Of a stretch of 64,000 nucleotides of DNA, positions 8,662 to 18,600 are shown in pieces. The notes beneath the pieces were generated by a model. That model was not told where the DNA came from. It did not search any database and saw only the letters and a list, made by a program, of their open reading frames with translations. The stretch lies in NCBI RefSeq assembly GCF_009801115.1, contig NZ_VTOL01000016.1:62001-126000 (forward strand), given 5' to 3'. Source of the DNA: Dyadobacter sp. 3J3. Its GTDB lineage: Bacteria; Bacteroidota; Bacteroidia; Cytophagales; Spirosomataceae. A program made the translations under genes and the position numbers. The first letter of the stretch is position 1; each line of letters starts with the position of its first letter.

Positions 8662-10002
8662 TTAAAGATTGCCGATCGTTTTCATGAGGTAATAATATTC
8701 CAGTCTGGCCCGAATCTGAGCCGAGGTAAGGTCAAATTTTGATTGTAATAATTGAGTATCCGCGTCAAGCAAATCCGTTAAAAGCGCCAGCTGGTTGAAA
8801 TAAGTATTATATACTATTCGGTAAGTTTCACTTGCCTGATGAATATTTTCTTCCGAAACCTTGATCCTTTTCAACGATTCGTTATAGCGCACATAGGCTT
8901 CATTTACCTCGACGCGCAACGCATCTTCCTCATTCTCATGGATCAAATGCTGTTTCTCAGTCTGAATTTCCGCTGATTTTACTTTATGTTTATTTTGGTA
9001 CAGCGACGATAATGTGTAAGAAATTTTCACTCCCGCCTGGCCAAGTCCGTAAAGTGCTCCTGCATATGGATATAGGAAAATCTGCGGATACGTATAGCCA
9101 TATTCCGCGTAGGCCGTCACCTTTGGCAAATTATTCGCTTTTACAATTTTCAGTGCCAGTTTTTTTAGTTCGGTTTCTTTTTCAGAAATCCGGATTCCAT
9201 AGGCGTTAGAAAATGCATCGGAAAGATACTCATCATAAATTTTGGCAGAATCAACCGGGCTGTTAACATCTTCGGAGGGATTTAAAAACGTATTTTCCGG
9301 CAGCCCTATTAATACATCCAGTTTCTGGTTGTTAATAGCAATCGTATTTTCGATTTCCACCAAAAGCATCTTTTGTTTTGATAAAGAAAGTTCAGCACGA
9401 AGTACATCACTGCGTAGAATGACGCCATGTTTGAACAATTCCCGGATCTGATCAAGTCGCTTTTGCTGTTCCGCAATATTGACGTTGACCAGGTTTTTTA
9501 AAAGCAGATTTCTTTCCAGTTCCAGATAATAAGCCGTTGCCTTAAACTTCACCTCCGAAACAGTCATATCTTTTTCAATAGATGAAATTTGATTTTCAAC
9601 GTCCTCTTCCTTAACCCGGTTTTTAAGTTTTTGACCATTGTAAACCACAACGGATGCTTCCGCATTTAGCTGAAAATAATTGTGAAGAACAGGATAGTAA
9701 GAAGGCTTGTTCAATATGCCGTTATCATAAATTGGCAAATTGGAAATCCGTGCATATTTTGTTCCGGTATTGATTTCAGGCAAACGTTCTGCACGGGCAT
9801 CTTTAAGATTTTCAAAGCTCGAATTTATTTTTAGCTGGCTGATTTTAACACTTTTATTCTGCGCCTCGGCTTGTTGCCAAATTTGGTGCAAGGATAATTT
9901 CAGTGTGTCTTTTGGAGTGAAATTTGTTCTTGCAAATGCTTCGTGAAATACAACTGAACAAAGTAAAAGAGAAGACAGGATTATTTTTTGACGGTAACAC
10001 AT
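8662..10002 (-). CDS. TolC-family outer membrane efflux channel
   Basis: About 446 residues from the chosen start. It has a Sec signal peptide (MCYRQKIILSSLLLCSVVF) and the two-fold repeated coiled-coil organisation of OEP proteins, for example the YLELERNLLLKNLV and RVEVNEAYVRYNESL helices. The frame extends upstream to a GTG at 10023. A -7 box lies at 10023-10030 on this strand, so ATG 10002 (or ATG 10020 if the transcript is nearly leaderless) is preferred. It is the first gene of the tripartite efflux operon and is divergent from an AraC regulator. Confidence 0.88.
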   Translation of the reverse strand: MCYRQKIILSSLLLCSVVFHEAFARTNFTPKDTLKLSLHQIWQQAEAQNKSVKISQLKINSSFENLKDARAERLPEINTGTKYARISNLPIYDNGILNKPSYYPVLHNYFQLNAEASVVVYNGQKLKNRVKEEDVENQISSIEKDMTVSEVKFKATAYYLELERNLLLKNLVNVNIAEQQKRLDQIRELFKHGVILRSDVLRAELSLSKQKMLLVEIENTIAINNQKLDVLIGLPENTFLNPSEDVNSPVDSAKIYDEYLSDAFSNAYGIRISEKETELKKLALKIVKANNLPKVTAYAEYGYTYPQIFLYPYAGALYGLGQAGVKISYTLSSLYQNKHKVKSAEIQTEKQHLIHENEEDALRVEVNEAYVRYNESLKRIKVSEENIHQASETYRIVYNTYFNQLALLTDLLDADTQLLQSKFDLTSAQIRARLEYYYLMKTIGNL

Positions 10003-10022
10003 ATACTGGCTTGATAACATCA

Positions 10023-10030
10023 CAAAGGTA
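10023..10030 (-). promoter_or_regulatory. Candidate -7 box of the efflux operon
   Basis: On the minus strand this reads TACCTTTG, an exact TAnnTTTG match. No clear -33 TTTG lies 19-21 nt upstream, so an activator such as the divergent AraC protein may be needed (inference). Confidence 0.35.
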
Positions 10031-10090
10031 ATGCGTCATCAAAACAACCCTTTTCTATATATTGCCAAAAATTTGTCAATTCCGGCCATT

Positions 10091-10873
10091 ATGAATATTT
10101 CCGAACAGTTAATCAACATAGACAAAAACCCCGAGTCCAATTACGTTCTTCACGACCGCATGGAAAATTTGTTTCCCTATCATTTGCACCAAAAAGGGCA
10201 GTTGACTTATGTGGAGGGTGGAATTGCTTATTTGAACACAAAAGACAAGGCATACTTTTTACCAGCCAGACATTTTATATGGATCCCGCCGGGACTTGAA
10301 CATTTTGTGCAGCAAAAAAACAGATCTTCGATTGTCAGGAATCTTTACTTTAATATGGCGGATATTAAGAGTAGCCCGTTTTATGAGAGAATGGGAATTT
10401 ATCCGGCTCCCAACTTGCTATTAGAAATGTTACTTTTCACAGAAGATTGGAGCGGAGAAATCAGGGTTGATTCTTTTGAAAATCAATTTTTGACCACGAT
10501 AAAGAACCTCCTCCCCAAAATAAGCAGCCATCCACTACCGATTGTACTACCCACTACAAACCATGAAAAGATGCAGCCAATCATTAATTATATTCAGGAC
10601 AATCTGGAATCACCCTTACATCTTGACGTAATATCTAAAAATTTTGGGATGAGTCCGCGTACATTTTCAAGATTATTTCAGGCTACTCTGGAAACATCCT
10701 TTTTGCAATATTTAAAGTTGTCGCGTATGATCAGGGCTATGGAACAATTGCTGCAAACCAATAAAACTATCAGCGAAATTGCCTATGAATCCGGATACAA
10801 CAGCATCGCCACATTCAGTAATACCTTCTACGGATTGGTAAACGTCCGCCCTTCAGAATTCCAGAAATTTTAA
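10091..10873 (+). CDS. AraC family regulator, probable efflux operon regulator
   Basis: About 260 residues from ATG 10091. The frame is open back to an ATG at 10031, but that would leave only 7 nt to the divergent frame and add a tail unlike the family. The N-terminal cupin-like part includes FPYHLHQKGQLTYVEGG and an H-F-I-W-I-PP-G-L-E-H motif. The C-terminal double HTH ends with ISEIAYESGYNSIATFSNTF. This resembles AraC regulators placed next to Bacteroidota EmrAB-type pumps. It probably senses a pump substrate. Confidence 0.85.
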   Translation: MNISEQLINIDKNPESNYVLHDRMENLFPYHLHQKGQLTYVEGGIAYLNTKDKAYFLPARHFIWIPPGLEHFVQQKNRSSIVRNLYFNMADIKSSPFYERMGIYPAPNLLLEMLLFTEDWSGEIRVDSFENQFLTTIKNLLPKISSHPLPIVLPTTNHEKMQPIINYIQDNLESPLHLDVISKNFGMSPRTFSRLFQATLETSFLQYLKLSRMIRAMEQLLQTNKTISEIAYESGYNSIATFSNTFYGLVNVRPSEFQKF

Positions 10874-11059
10874 ATCATCGATCAAATAGTGGCAGAGTCA
10901 CTACTGATATGGTTTCCGCGGAATTTATTCCATGGAAAACATCATTTTTCGTGACAACAGGGCGAACGATTTATTACAAAAAAAACATTTGGCGATAAAT
11001 CCGGTACAGCAGATTTACAACCAAATGAATCCCACAAACAATATCTTTTTATAAAATTC

Positions 11060-11437
11060 CTATTTACCGACCACTTCTTCGGGATCAGGAGATATAAATA
11101 TAGCCAGCCATGATCTTCGAGCCAACCGATAAAATAAAGGTGTTAAAAAAATCAAAACCGGAATAATACTATACAGGAAATAATCCAGATATGGTTCAAA
11201 GAAGTGAATGAACACAAAAAAGTAAATCAACATGAAAACAACATAAAAAGCATAACTCATGTACAATGCGCCCTGATAAAACCCAGGTTCCGGCACCAGA
11301 TTTTCACCACAATGAGGACAAATTTTATTCATTTGGTCAAACTTGAAACTATATGCACTTTTAGTAATAAAAAAATCGCCTTGACCGCAACGTGGGCATT
11401 TATTAAATAAAACGCTATAAATTCTGTTATTTTTCAT
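11060..11437 (-). CDS. DUF983 family membrane protein
   Basis: 125 residues. Two zinc-ribbon-like CxxC knuckles (NKCPRCGQGDFF near residue 15 and KICPHCGENLVPEPGFYQGA near 38-57) are followed by two hydrophobic helices (about 58-80 and 88-107). This is the DUF983 pattern, including the P-E-P-G-F-Y-x-G-A motif. The function is unknown. The gene stands alone, convergent with the AraC gene. Confidence 0.85.
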   Translation of the reverse strand: MKNNRIYSVLFNKCPRCGQGDFFITKSAYSFKFDQMNKICPHCGENLVPEPGFYQGALYMSYAFYVVFMLIYFFVFIHFFEPYLDYFLYSIIPVLIFLTPLFYRLARRSWLAIFISPDPEEVVGK

Positions 11438-11862
11438 GATTTCTAAAAATTAGAAGCCTTTATCAATTGTACTCCCAACACCCTCCCGGAAGTATTTAAT
11501 TTCTAAATCCTTTAAGTTTACGAGATTTCTACGACCTCATTTAACTTGTGACAAATGTCGGCAAGAATCTCTGAATACGAAAGTACAGATGGTGCAATCT
11601 ATGGTATAAATCAACGATTTATAGAAAAATAATAAGTTATTCAGAAAGTATCATGTCGATCCGTAGAATGAACAACGTAAACAAGTATTTATACATTTCC
11701 TTCATTATAATCACTATCTACCTTTGCATTAACGTTTTACAAAATATAAGACAAGTACTCATTCGTTATCTCGCCTGAAAACATCATCAGTATATTCAGA
11801 TGTTTCTCATGGTGTTTTTAAAAGATAAACGCCAATCAAAAAAAATAGTTTATAATTAATTA

Positions 11863-11876
11863 GGAATGTTCGTTCC
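11863..11876. promoter_or_regulatory. Candidate TetR operator O1 upstream of the SDR gene
   Basis: GGAATGTTCGTTCC, a near-palindrome with GGAA/TTCC ends. It is one of three related sites in the SDR-tetR locus and the most degenerate. Confidence 0.45.
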
Positions 11877-11893
11877 GTTATTATTACCTTTAC

Positions 11894-11907
11894 GGAACAA
11901 TCGTTCC
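11894..11907. promoter_or_regulatory. Candidate TetR operator O2 upstream of the SDR gene
   Basis: GGAACAATCGTTCC, with GGAAC/GTTCC arms, 26 bp before the SDR start codon. It shares the flank TACGGAACAA with the site in front of tetR. Confidence 0.55.
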
Positions 11908-11932
11908 ATAAACAATTTTTATATTTATTCAA

Positions 11933-12688
11933 ATGAGCAATCTTCAAAACAAAGTCGCAGTAGTAACCGGTGGCAATAGTGGAATTGGCTATGCCACAGC
12001 AAAAGAGTTTTCAGCGCAAGGTGCGCAAGTAATCATTACCGGCAGAAACAAAGCGTTACTGGATCAGGCTTCCCAAGAGCTGAATGTGACAGGAATTATT
12101 GCCGATCAGGCGGATATTTCTTCTCTTGACAAACTGGTAGACACTGTAAAAAACAAATTTGGAAAAATTGACATTCTTTTTCTAAATGCCGGTGTAACAT
12201 CCTTCTCTCCTCTTGAATCAGCAACAGAGGAACATTACGATTCCATTATGAATATCAATGTAAAAGGTACGTTTTTCACCGTACAAAAATTCCTGCCAAT
12301 CCTGAATGACGGAGCTTCTGTAATATTCAATGCTTCAATAAATGCAAACGTGGGCATGTCAAATACAGCGGTGTACGCTGCAAGCAAAGGCGCCATATTG
12401 TCATTCAACAAAGTATTTTCAACTGAACTTGCACCAAGGAAAATTCGTGTTAACGCCGTTTCTCCCGGTCCGGTTGAAACACCACTTTATGGAAAACTAG
12501 GTTTAAGTAACGACGAGTTGTCGGGCCTGGGTGAAATATTTGGTAAAAAGATTCCATTAAGCCGTTTCGCTCAATCTGAGGAAATTGCAAAAACAATCCT
12601 GTTCCTGGCCTCCTCAGATTCCTCATTCATTACCGGAACAGAGATCGTTATTGATGGAGGATTGACCGTTAATTCGGTTTTGAATTAA
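11933..12688 (+). CDS. SDR family NAD(P)-dependent oxidoreductase
   Basis: 251 residues, a classical SDR. It has the cofactor motif TGGNSGIG (12-19), NAG (85-87), catalytic Ser135, Tyr148 and Lys152 (YAASK), and the C-terminal GTEIVIDGG. It is cytoplasmic and its substrate is unknown. Operator-like palindromes precede both it and the tetR gene that follows 75 bp downstream, so it is probably a TetR-repressed, inducible detoxification or redox enzyme. Confidence 0.9.
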   Translation: MSNLQNKVAVVTGGNSGIGYATAKEFSAQGAQVIITGRNKALLDQASQELNVTGIIADQADISSLDKLVDTVKNKFGKIDILFLNAGVTSFSPLESATEEHYDSIMNINVKGTFFTVQKFLPILNDGASVIFNASINANVGMSNTAVYAASKGAILSFNKVFSTELAPRKIRVNAVSPGPVETPLYGKLGLSNDELSGLGEIFGKKIPLSRFAQSEEIAKTILFLASSDSSFITGTEIVIDGGLTVNSVLN

Positions 12689-12704
12689 TTTCAGCTTCAA
12701 ATAC

Positions 12705-12718
12705 GGAACAAATGTTCC
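12705..12718. promoter_or_regulatory. Candidate TetR operator O3 in the tetR promoter
   Basis: GGAACAAATGTTCC has perfect 6-bp arms around AA. It ends 8 bp upstream of the TAACTTTG -7 box, so a bound repressor would block the promoter. This suggests autoregulation. Confidence 0.6.
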
Positions 12719-12726
12719 AAATAAAT

Positions 12727-12752
12727 TAACTTTGCTGAGTTTATCAGCAAAG
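12727..12752 (+). promoter_or_regulatory. tetR -7 box overlapping a perfect hairpin
   Basis: TAACTTTG at 12727-12734 fits TAnnTTTG. A perfect 9-bp inverted repeat CTTTGCTGA / TCAGCAAAG (12730-12738 and 12744-12752, 5-nt loop) begins inside the box and ends 11 bp before the ATG. Confidence 0.45.
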
Positions 12753-12763
12753 TTTTCAGCATT

Positions 12764-13345
12764 ATGGCACGTACAAAAGAATTCGATCAGGAAGCAATTT
12801 TAGATAAAGCCGTAGCGCTTTTTTGGTACAAAGGTTATAATGCTTCTTCTATGCAGGATGTAGTGGACGCACTTGGCCTGAGCAGATCAAGTATTTATGA
12901 TACCTTTGGCGATAAACATAAGCTTTACATTGCGGCTTTGGAAAGGTATCGGGCACAAGCCGCCGGAGGCTTGATTGATATGGTGAATCAATCTAAAAAT
13001 ACGATGACTTCGCTCGAAGAAATCTTTAAAATGCTGGTTCACGACAGCTTTACTGACAAGCTTCCAAGAGGTTGTTTTATGGTAAACAGCACTGTCGAAC
13101 TGGCCCCGCATGATGAAGAAATTGACAAAATTGTACGTGAGAACATGCAGGATATTGAAGACGCATTTTTTAAACTTATCGTAAAAGGTCAGGAATCCGG
13201 AGAGATCTCCAAAGATAAAAATCCAAGAGCCGTTGCTCGTTTTCTGTTCAATACGATTTCAGGTTTGCGCGTTGCGGCTAAATCCGGTGTGACGCAGGAA
13301 ATTTATAACGACATTGTCAGTATTGCGCTTGCAGGAATAAAATAG
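12764..13345 (+). CDS. TetR/AcrR family transcriptional regulator
   Basis: 193 residues. The N-terminal HTH (about 8-55) includes AVALFWYKGYNASSMQDVVDA, then LSRSSIYDTFGDKHKLY, a hallmark of TetR proteins. The C-terminal half is a helical ligand domain. It is likely the repressor of the upstream SDR gene and of itself through the shared GGAAC palindromes. A terminator follows the gene. Confidence 0.92.
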   Translation: MARTKEFDQEAILDKAVALFWYKGYNASSMQDVVDALGLSRSSIYDTFGDKHKLYIAALERYRAQAAGGLIDMVNQSKNTMTSLEEIFKMLVHDSFTDKLPRGCFMVNSTVELAPHDEEIDKIVRENMQDIEDAFFKLIVKGQESGEISKDKNPRAVARFLFNTISGLRVAAKSGVTQEIYNDIVSIALAGIK

Positions 13346-13347
13346 GA

Positions 13348-13384
13348 ATCCGGACAGTCTTATCTAATTTTAAACAGTCCGGAT
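13348..13384. terminator. Bidirectional terminator between tetR and the serine hydrolase gene
   Basis: ATCCGGAC (13348-13355) pairs perfectly with GTCCGGAT (13377-13384), followed by CATTTTATTTC on the plus strand. It lies between two convergent genes. Confidence 0.6.
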
Positions 13385-13388
13385 CATT

Positions 13389-15056
13389 TTATTTCTTCTT
13401 CACCAAATCCCCTTCTCTCATGATTTTAAGAATTTCCGTATGATATGAAAATACTTTTTTTATATCGTCTTCATCCCAAACTACATTGTCCAGAGCAATT
13501 ATGCTTGTTTTAGTTTTAGGAAAATAGAAGTCCATGGAAATAAATCCTGGCGAAAAACCGGTTTGTCCGAGTTGCAGGATACCATCTTTTGTGTCATGCG
13601 TAATGCCGTACCCATATTCAACTTTACCAAAAATGGGATGATTTCTCACGGCTTCCGGTTTTTTAGAAATCATTAAACGATACGTTTCCAAAGACAATAG
13701 TTTCCCCCCATGAAGACAATTATTCCATAATAATAAATCATGCGCTGTTGAAATAAAAGAGCCCGCTGCAACATAGTTTTGAAATGTCGTAGTTTCAACC
13801 GCAAGTTTTCCATTGTTTTGTTCGGTGTAACCTTTTACCAAATTCTTATATAGCTTCACATCCGGATGAAATGTGTTGAACATTTTACATTTCCTGAAAA
13901 GTTCGGCTGACAATGACGCGAAAGACTTTCCCGAAGTCTTTTCAACAATTTTCGCAAGCAGATCATAGCCAATCTGAGAATAAGAATATTTCGTCCCCGG
14001 CTTGAAATCAAGCGGCCTGTCCAGAGCAGAGATTCCATTCATGTGTGTCAAAAGCTGATCAATGGTAACAGAATCTGCCCATGACTGGGTTATTTCTGGC
14101 AGATAATTACGGATTGGTACGTCCAGTTTAACACGGCCCTTTTCAAATTCCCGCAATAACAAAACAGCTGTAAATTGTTTGCTGATCGAACCAACCACGA
14201 ATTGATCATCAAATTTCAGAGGCTTCTTTTTTGCAATATCAGAAAACCCAGCCACCTTCGCATACTTGGTAAAACCATTTTGATAAATTAAGATAATTCC
14301 ATTAAATGGTTTTTGGGTTGAAGATGTAATTAAAGAATCTATTCTCTCAATCGTATTGACTTTTACACTATTAGCGGCTTTTTTGACCGCAATATTTTTT
14401 CTTACTGATTCCGTTCCGAATTCCTGTTTAGCCCACTTCGCTGATGGTTCAAGCCATTCTGGTAAAGCTTTAAAAAGAAAACCATGTTTCAGTCCCGTAT
14501 TCAATTCAATTTCTTGAAAACGGCCAACAATATTCGTCGACTTCAATTTCATATTCACACACGACTGCCCAATAATATCACTTTTTTCATATATTGATAA
14601 AATATTGCCACTGAAACTAATATCCGGGATTTTGACAATATCTTCCTCACCGCAGCTACCAATAAAAACATAATTTAAATCCTTATTCTTTTGAATACTG
14701 GAAACAAACTGGGCGATATATCCGCCTTTTGACGTACCAATAACAGTTATCTTTGATGGTTTTATGCCTTTCGCCACAAGGCTATCAATTTGTGATGCTA
14801 CTTTCTGAGCATATGTTTTTGCATTGGTATTTGCAGCACGTTTCTCTCTGATAACAACAAAATTTTCCTTTGTGTAATAGTCAAGAATTTCGTCGAACTG
14901 TGCTATTCCATAATCAGGGTGTTTTGCAGTCAGATCATTTTCTTCAATAAATTTATTGTGAAGAAAAAACACATAACGTTGAGCAAAAACGAAATTTGAA
15001 CTGAGGAGAAGGCAAAAAACAAGAATTAATTTTTTCAGGTTTGAAGTAATTTTCAT
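13389..15056 (-). CDS. Two-domain secreted serine hydrolase: alpha/beta-hydrolase plus class C beta-lactamase-like
   Basis: 555 residues with a Sec signal peptide (cleavage near FAQ, residue 26). Residues 27-205 look like an alpha/beta hydrolase: GTSKGG gives nucleophile Ser109, and His191 in LKHGF is a candidate triad histidine. Residues 235-545 form a serine beta-lactamase/D-Ala-D-Ala carboxypeptidase-like domain, with SISK (Ser290, Lys293), catalytic Tyr359 in YSQ (family YSN), and GQTGFSPG near the C-terminus as the KTG-like strand. Single-domain versions of each are common, and the pairing in one chain is unusual. It is probably a periplasmic esterase or peptidase. No operon partner is seen. 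Confidence 0.8.
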   Translation of the reverse strand: MKITSNLKKLILVFCLLLSSNFVFAQRYVFFLHNKFIEENDLTAKHPDYGIAQFDEILDYYTKENFVVIREKRAANTNAKTYAQKVASQIDSLVAKGIKPSKITVIGTSKGGYIAQFVSSIQKNKDLNYVFIGSCGEEDIVKIPDISFSGNILSIYEKSDIIGQSCVNMKLKSTNIVGRFQEIELNTGLKHGFLFKALPEWLEPSAKWAKQEFGTESVRKNIAVKKAANSVKVNTIERIDSLITSSTQKPFNGIILIYQNGFTKYAKVAGFSDIAKKKPLKFDDQFVVGSISKQFTAVLLLREFEKGRVKLDVPIRNYLPEITQSWADSVTIDQLLTHMNGISALDRPLDFKPGTKYSYSQIGYDLLAKIVEKTSGKSFASLSAELFRKCKMFNTFHPDVKLYKNLVKGYTEQNNGKLAVETTTFQNYVAAGSFISTAHDLLLWNNCLHGGKLLSLETYRLMISKKPEAVRNHPIFGKVEYGYGITHDTKDGILQLGQTGFSPGFISMDFYFPKTKTSIIALDNVVWDEDDIKKVFSYHTEILKIMREGDLVKKK

Positions 15057-15158
15057 AGCTAATGCTGAATTTTTAAGTAGCCATAAAGTTAGTATCAGAT
15101 ACTATAACTTTCCTAAAAAACCTTCCGATTATAGTGCTTTATCCAAATAAATCCCGAT

Positions 15159-15566
15159 TCAATGCTTCATTTCTGATCGCCTTGTAAGTATAATATTGAG
15201 TACCAGAACAATCTGGCCTAATACTAAAAGTACAAATGCAATAAGTGCGACCAGGGTTAAAGTTTGTATATCCTCAGTGGGTTTAAATATCAATATCAAA
15301 AGAGGGATTACCGTCAATACGAAATGAGCATAACCCAACGGATTACGCAACGGCCATGCAAACCATGCATAAGCAAAATAGATGACAAAACAGGCAATAC
15401 AAATCAAGGATAGAAATTGTGCGAAGAATTTTTGAGAAAACACATAGTATGTATCGTATAAGTGAATTGAAATATCAGATTTGAAAAACAAAAAATTGGC
15501 CAGTGAAATAAAAAAGGCCGAGGCAGCAAAAAGGGTCTGCGGCCTAATGATTTTTTTTTCTTTCAT
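15159..15566 (-). CDS. Four-helix membrane protein resembling a piece of cytochrome oxidase subunit I
   Basis: 135 residues with four hydrophobic helices (about 11-28, 43-67, 74-93, 100-125). The segment SIHLYDTYYV resembles the D-x-x-L-H-D-T-Y-Y-V stretch before the tenth helix of heme-copper oxidase subunit I, but the histidine ligands that should follow are absent. No function can be assigned. It may be a paralogue fragment that became an independent small family. It is 44 bp downstream of the large fusion gene on the same strand. Confidence 0.6.
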   Translation of the reverse strand: MKEKKIIRPQTLFAASAFFISLANFLFFKSDISIHLYDTYYVFSQKFFAQFLSLICIACFVIYFAYAWFAWPLRNPLGYAHFVLTVIPLLILIFKPTEDIQTLTLVALIAFVLLVLGQIVLVLNIILTRRSEMKH

Positions 15567-15610
15567 TTCAGCATAACTTTAAAAATTTGATATCAATTTC
15601 TGCAAGCAAA

Positions 15611-18600
15611 TTAAAACCAAAATCCAACCTGAAAAGCAATCCTCGGTTTTTCTTCCTGTTTTTCTTTTGGAATAAACGCACCGATAGATAACGTAAGGAT
15701 ATCCACTGGTGCAACCCAGATTCCGCCTCCGTAATTGTAATGCCAGTTCTTATTAGGATCGTTATCGAGCCACACACGGCCATAATCAAAACTGCCAAAA
15801 ATTCCATAAGTCAATGGTAATGTTGGATTTACGCTATTGCCCAATCGAATCCTCAAATCATTGGAATGCCAGACACTGCTTTTGCCGTAAAACCGCTGTG
15901 TGCGATAGCCGCGCAATCCCTGATTCCCTCCGATGGTAGGCATTTGGAAAAACTCGTAGCCTTTGCCAAAGTTCAATCCGGTTCCTAGCTGTGAAGCAAA
16001 AATGATATTTTCCTTGGTATCCAGGCTAAAATAAAACGCGATCTGTGCTTTCAGTCCCGAAAAACTCTTATCCTCTTTCAGGTTTTTGGTATAATTAAAT
16101 CCCGCGTTAAAACGTAATCCGGAGTGCGGAGAGAAGATATTGTCAACACTGCTAAAATTAAATAAAAGCTGTCCACCACTGTAATATTTTGTTTTGAAAA
16201 CATCATCACTAAGCTGATTGGCGTCACTGGTAATAAATCTGCCAGCGGTAGACTGCACATCCGAAACTTCAAAAACGGGCCCCAGAGTCACAAAACCGCT
16301 ATTTCCTGCAAAATGTTTTTTGATAGCAGGATATACATGAAAAGCACTTTGACGCACCCGGTAAAAGTTAGGATTATCAACCGGGCGTTCCGATGTGTTG
16401 CCTAAACCTGCATAATTGAACGCATATGCCGGACCATGATAATAGGTGTCCAGATAAAAATCAAAACTCTTAAATGCATTGAGATAATCTCCTGTATAAT
16501 AGAGCTTAACTGCTTTGGTCGCAAAAGAATAACTTCCTCCAAAACGCTGTTGAGATGCATACGGCTCTTTTTTGAAACCATATTTGATCATGTTAAAATT
16601 AGCACCAACTAAAATTCCGTCATCCGGATTGTACCCAACAATCGGAAGCGGAACGGTGATATCATAGTCACTTTCTGCACTACGGCGGTCATAAACGTTG
16701 TAACGATAAAGACCAGTCCGTTTGTCTTTTGTTTCCGGCCCACCATTGATCTTGTTTTTTCCTAAGTCATCATACACGATCGTTTTCTTACCACCTCCAT
16801 GCACAACGGAGCTATCCGTGAAAATATCTTTTCCAGTTCCGCCAATCAATCTTACCTTGATCCCTTTGTTGACATCACCGGTAACGATAAATTCATCGTC
16901 GTCCCCATTACCATACACGTTGATTGTTTTGGTGATTTTATTATCAAAAACACGTCTATAATTCTGTTGTTTGATCTCTCCTTTTTTATTTATTTCAGAA
17001 ACCGTTACCCGCGTATGCTGTTCATCTATGCGCTCTACTTCGAACCTTTCCTTTTCCTCCGTTCCGATTACGTTCACCGATTCACTTACAAATTCGTAAT
17101 GTTTCCGGGCTAGTTCAAGTAAATTATCACGTCTTGTTTTGATACTTTTAATTACCAATGGTGCTGCCATTTCCCTGGCTTTATCCGGCCAATCGGTAAA
17201 AGAATTTTCAATAACCTCATCCGTCATGTTCTTCTGAACATAATGCACCTGCTCTTCCCAATCTTCCCAACTCAATTCATTCAGGAAAGTACGGTCAAAT
17301 AAACGCGCGCTCCATGTTGTCCATTTCATACTGGGAACTTCTGGGCCGTAAACCTGCAACTGACGTAAAAAAGGCATAGTAAGTCGTGCTGCATTCGTAA
17401 AAAGTCCGTCGTATTTTGATAGTGCCTGATCTCGGTCGCGTGGAATCGGGCGATACAGATTTGTTCCATCCGGCTGTTTTATATCCGCCCAGGTCCACTG
17501 ATCATCATGACGGTCCCAGTCGCCAATGATTATATCAAGAAAACGGGTTTTCAGTGCCCATTTTTCATCTACCTTATATTTATTACTTTCCAGAATATTT
17601 TCAAGCAAATCGGGCGTACTGATAATCTTATCCGCATTGCCAAAAAACGGGGAATCTTTCCATTTTTTACCATCCGGACGTTCTTCCACCAAGCTCAAAC
17701 TTCCACCAAAAACCTGATTAAAATCTCCCAGTGCAGGTTGCGATGGAACATAGTAAATTTTCGGATTCGTATGATATACCTGAATTGCATCGGCAAGTTT
17801 TGGTATGGCCAACGGAGCAAACGGCAGCGTAGAAAGGAAATTTTCCTGAGCTAGAAACTGTGCGGCAAGCATTTTATTGAAGGGATAAGGCAAAAAGCGA
17901 CTGACATCCTTTGTCATATCTCTCAGCACATATTCTTTCCCGTCACTTCCCCGCACCCGGAGTGAATTTGTCTGATTTCCCCCACCCTGTTTTTCGGGAA
18001 TTATGCCACCTTTATATTTGGAAAAGTCAAGCACCGGGAAAGGATATTTGTTTAAATAAAGATTCCGGTGGTGTGCTCCAAAAAGAAAATTGTGAAAACC
18101 TTTTACCGGTTTTATTTCATTTTTTAATACAAATCGGCTGGTACTATCCTGATGCTCTTCATATTCTTTATAGGCAATCGTTGCCTCTTCTTTTACTACC
18201 GGTAATTTACCTTTAATCTTTTTTTGATAAACCATTTTAGCACTTTTGCCTTGCTCATCCACCTCCCAATATTGCACCCATGTTTCTCCGCCTTCATAAA
18301 ATGACAGCGTGCTGTAACCCAAAGCAGTTGAAGCAAATTGCGAACCTTTGCCCAAACCAATCGGACTGGTTTTAGATCCACTTCCACTTACAATAAATTT
18401 CTGACCCTCGTTTTCGATGAATTGCAATGCGTGTTCATGACCACTGGCAAAGATAAAATTTCCATTTTTCCTCGCCGCCGACAAAATTCCGTCACGCATA
18501 TCCTTGTAAACTTTGTTATGTGTATCCTGGCGTGAACCAATTGTACCTCTGAAAAGTGCACTCAAACTTCCGATACCAGGCAAAGGAATATACAAATTCG

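Larger units (their letters stand above)
11438..11932. other. 495-bp intergenic region with two palindromic operators and an orphan promoter-like site
   Basis: No credible ORF was found. On the plus strand there is an exact -7 match (TACCTTTG, 11719-11726) with TTTC 19 nt upstream. It is followed at 11777-11806 by a small hairpin and then GTGTTTTTA, so a short transcript is possible but weakly supported. The two palindromes near the SDR start are listed separately. The remainder looks like plain AT-rich spacer. Confidence 0.4.

Noticed and set aside
15568..15807. 79-codon ORF on the minus strand
   Set aside because: It overlaps the 3' end of the 1261-residue gene in another frame and has no recognisable features.
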